Both the position numbers and the translations under genes were made by a program. The notes below the pieces were generated by a model. The model made no database searches. It was given only the letters and a program-made list of their open reading frames with translations, and was not told where the DNA came from. From Zygaena filipendulae (lineage: Eukaryota; Arthropoda; Insecta; Lepidoptera; Zygaenidae), in contig OU015649.1 of the NCBI GenBank assembly GCA_907165275.2, positions 7,098,001 to 7,162,000 on the forward strand: a DNA stretch of 64,000 nucleotides, given 5' to 3'. Shown here piece after piece: positions 62,715-64,000 of this stretch. Position 1 is the first letter of the stretch. Each line of letters opens with the position of its first letter.

Positions 62715-63440
62715 TCGATTTGATTGTATGTGTTTTTTTTTTTTTTTTTATGTATGTTCACCGATTACTCAAAGACGGTTGGACCGATTTGAAAAATTAT
62801 TTTTTTGTTTGAAAGGGTATTTTTGATAGTAAATCGTTCATTTGCTTTCGGAAAGCAAAATTTGAACAAGTGGAACTGATGATGAAGACCACAGGTGGTC
62901 ATCGGAACAACTCAAAAATAATACGTATTTCACGGGTTCCGATTGAAGCGATTTCGAAAATTGTTTTTTTGGTTTGAAAGGGGATACTCCCAAATCGATT
63001 CCATTGTCACCAAGTCGAGATCTGATGATGGGATCTTGGAGTAATCGAGGGAACTCTTCAAAAATTATGAGAACACTTATAGCGATTTTTGTATTTTTTA
63101 AAGTAAAACGTTTCTTTGCTTTCGGAAAGCAAAATTTGAAGAAGTGGAACTGATGATGAAGACCACAGATGGTCATCGGAACTACTCAATAATGAGTATT
63201 TCACGGGTTCCGAATCGTTAACTTTAATATGGTTTCAAAACAATTTATGCCCGTCACAATGTATATGGTGAAGTGGAACTGATGGTGATGTACTAGGAGA
63301 ACTCCTCAACAATTAACGTCCCTGCGTCGGGAAAAGCAATATTTTGTAAAAAGTGATGAGCAGTTGATATTAGGCTATTGTAACTTAGAGAAATTACGAA
63401 CTAAGTCACTTAAAGCGAGAAATAAACAAAATTTTAACAA
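62715..63440 (+). repeat. Interspersed repeat B, copy 3
   Basis: This copy is close to the inverted copy at 13056-13866 and ends ACAAAATTTTAACAAAAAAATT. It lies about 65 bases downstream of the WDR55 stop. The first module is shortened (..GAAAGGGTATTTTTGATAG..). Confidence 0.75.
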
Positions 63441-63590
63441 AAAAATTAAAACCGATCAGTGGTAGCACAAACCAATAATAATATTACGTGTGTTTTTGTC
63501 TTTTGGATTAAATCGGTATTTTGTTATTTTTAGCTTTTTATTTTTAGTTTTTTAGTTTTGTGTTTTTGGAAGTCGGTTTTAATTTTTTTG
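63440..63590 (+). repeat. Foldback element C, right half
   Basis: CAGTGGTAGCACAAACCAAT through GTTTTGTGTTTTTGGAAGTCGG matches the right half of 12700-13055. The left arm is missing and it follows repeat B directly. Confidence 0.65.
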
Positions 63591-63809
63591 TTATTAGAAA
63601 TTGAATGCACTAAATCTACTCTGAGTGAGGCGGTTAAGGTATTAATGGTAATTAATTTTATTTACTGACTTTATTTATGATCTTGTCTAGTGTGACCAGA
63701 ATTAAAGTGAACATTATGCTAGTTCCTTGCCTAAATTCTGCTCGTCTGTTAAATTTTTTTATTAATATATTTAATAAATTATGTATGTCAAATGTCAATT
63801 ATTATTTAA

Positions 63810-63860
63810 TACTAGCTGTGCCCCGCTGTTTCATCCGCATGATTTTCGGAATAGGGTATT
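63810..63860 (-). repeat. Interspersed repeat A fragment
   Basis: ACTAGCTGTGCCCCGCTGTTTCA starts a copy that loses similarity after GGAATAGGGTATTTTACG. The sequence from there to the end of the window has no recognised gene. Confidence 0.5.
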
Positions 63861-64000
63861 TTACGCCATGTAAGAGAAAGTATAAAAATGCATGTGAAGA
63901 CTGTAAGGTATGACGTTAATCCATGTGGTTGGTAGAAGAAGTGTTGACTGTGTTTGTAGCCCTGAGGAGAACGTCAGGTTGACAGTGAGGATAAAGTATT

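Overview
The window looks like nuclear DNA of a moth or butterfly (Lepidoptera). Small spliced host genes with GT..AG introns lie in AT-rich DNA packed with transposable elements. Many short repeats resemble ones I recall from Lepidoptera, such as the CTAGCTGTGCCCCGCGGTTT family and the ACCGACTTCCAAAAAGGAGG family. Species and chromosome cannot be told from the sequence.

Host genes. (1) An intronless leucine-rich-repeat protein gene, 20435-22012 (+). (2) A two-exon protein alpha-N-methyltransferase (NTMT1 family), 24977-27365 (-). (3) A complete four-exon GDP-fucose protein O-fucosyltransferase 1 (POFUT1), 33264-41995 (-), which starts with a signal peptide and ends in HDEL. (4) A complete five-exon WDR55-like WD-repeat gene, 48817-62650 (+), whose large introns hold several mobile elements. 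A THAP-like exon remnant lies at 28864-29041. In each spliced gene the exon phases join without a gap. The genes do not form a shared pathway. The first three lie among repeats, and POFUT1 and WDR55 are divergent, separated by a piggyBac element.

Mobile elements, left to right: a TA-flanked foldback MITE (2291-2676); a young Copia element with identical LTRs and one frame break (4731-9254); copies of a tandemly structured noncoding repeat with attached foldback elements (9278-10585, 12700-13866, 62715-63590); a rearranged LTR element carrying an inverted LTR (13900-14864); a decayed Harbinger transposon (14939-17653) and a second Harbinger remnant (23575-24160); many MITEs; a 2.2-kb TA-flanked element rich in GCGGCC inside POFUT1 (35063-37282); an apparently intact piggyBac transposon with TTAA duplications and perfect terminal repeats (42207-45350); an apparently intact two-ORF LINE in WDR55 intron 1 (about 49140-54920); and a broken RTE-like LINE in intron 2 (56288-57768).

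The most unusual feature is a set of extremely short insertions (18-54 bp), most flanked by direct duplications of 8 bp (10-11 bp in one family). They fall into a few recurring families. One family is a self-complementary hairpin. The others share a fixed end and are shortened at the opposite end. Some are nested inside each other. One is confirmed by an unoccupied copy of the same repeat elsewhere in the window. Several cluster just upstream of the WDR55 gene.

All calls were made by reading the sequence. No alignment or database search was run. Percent identities are not given, and family names rest on recognised motifs.
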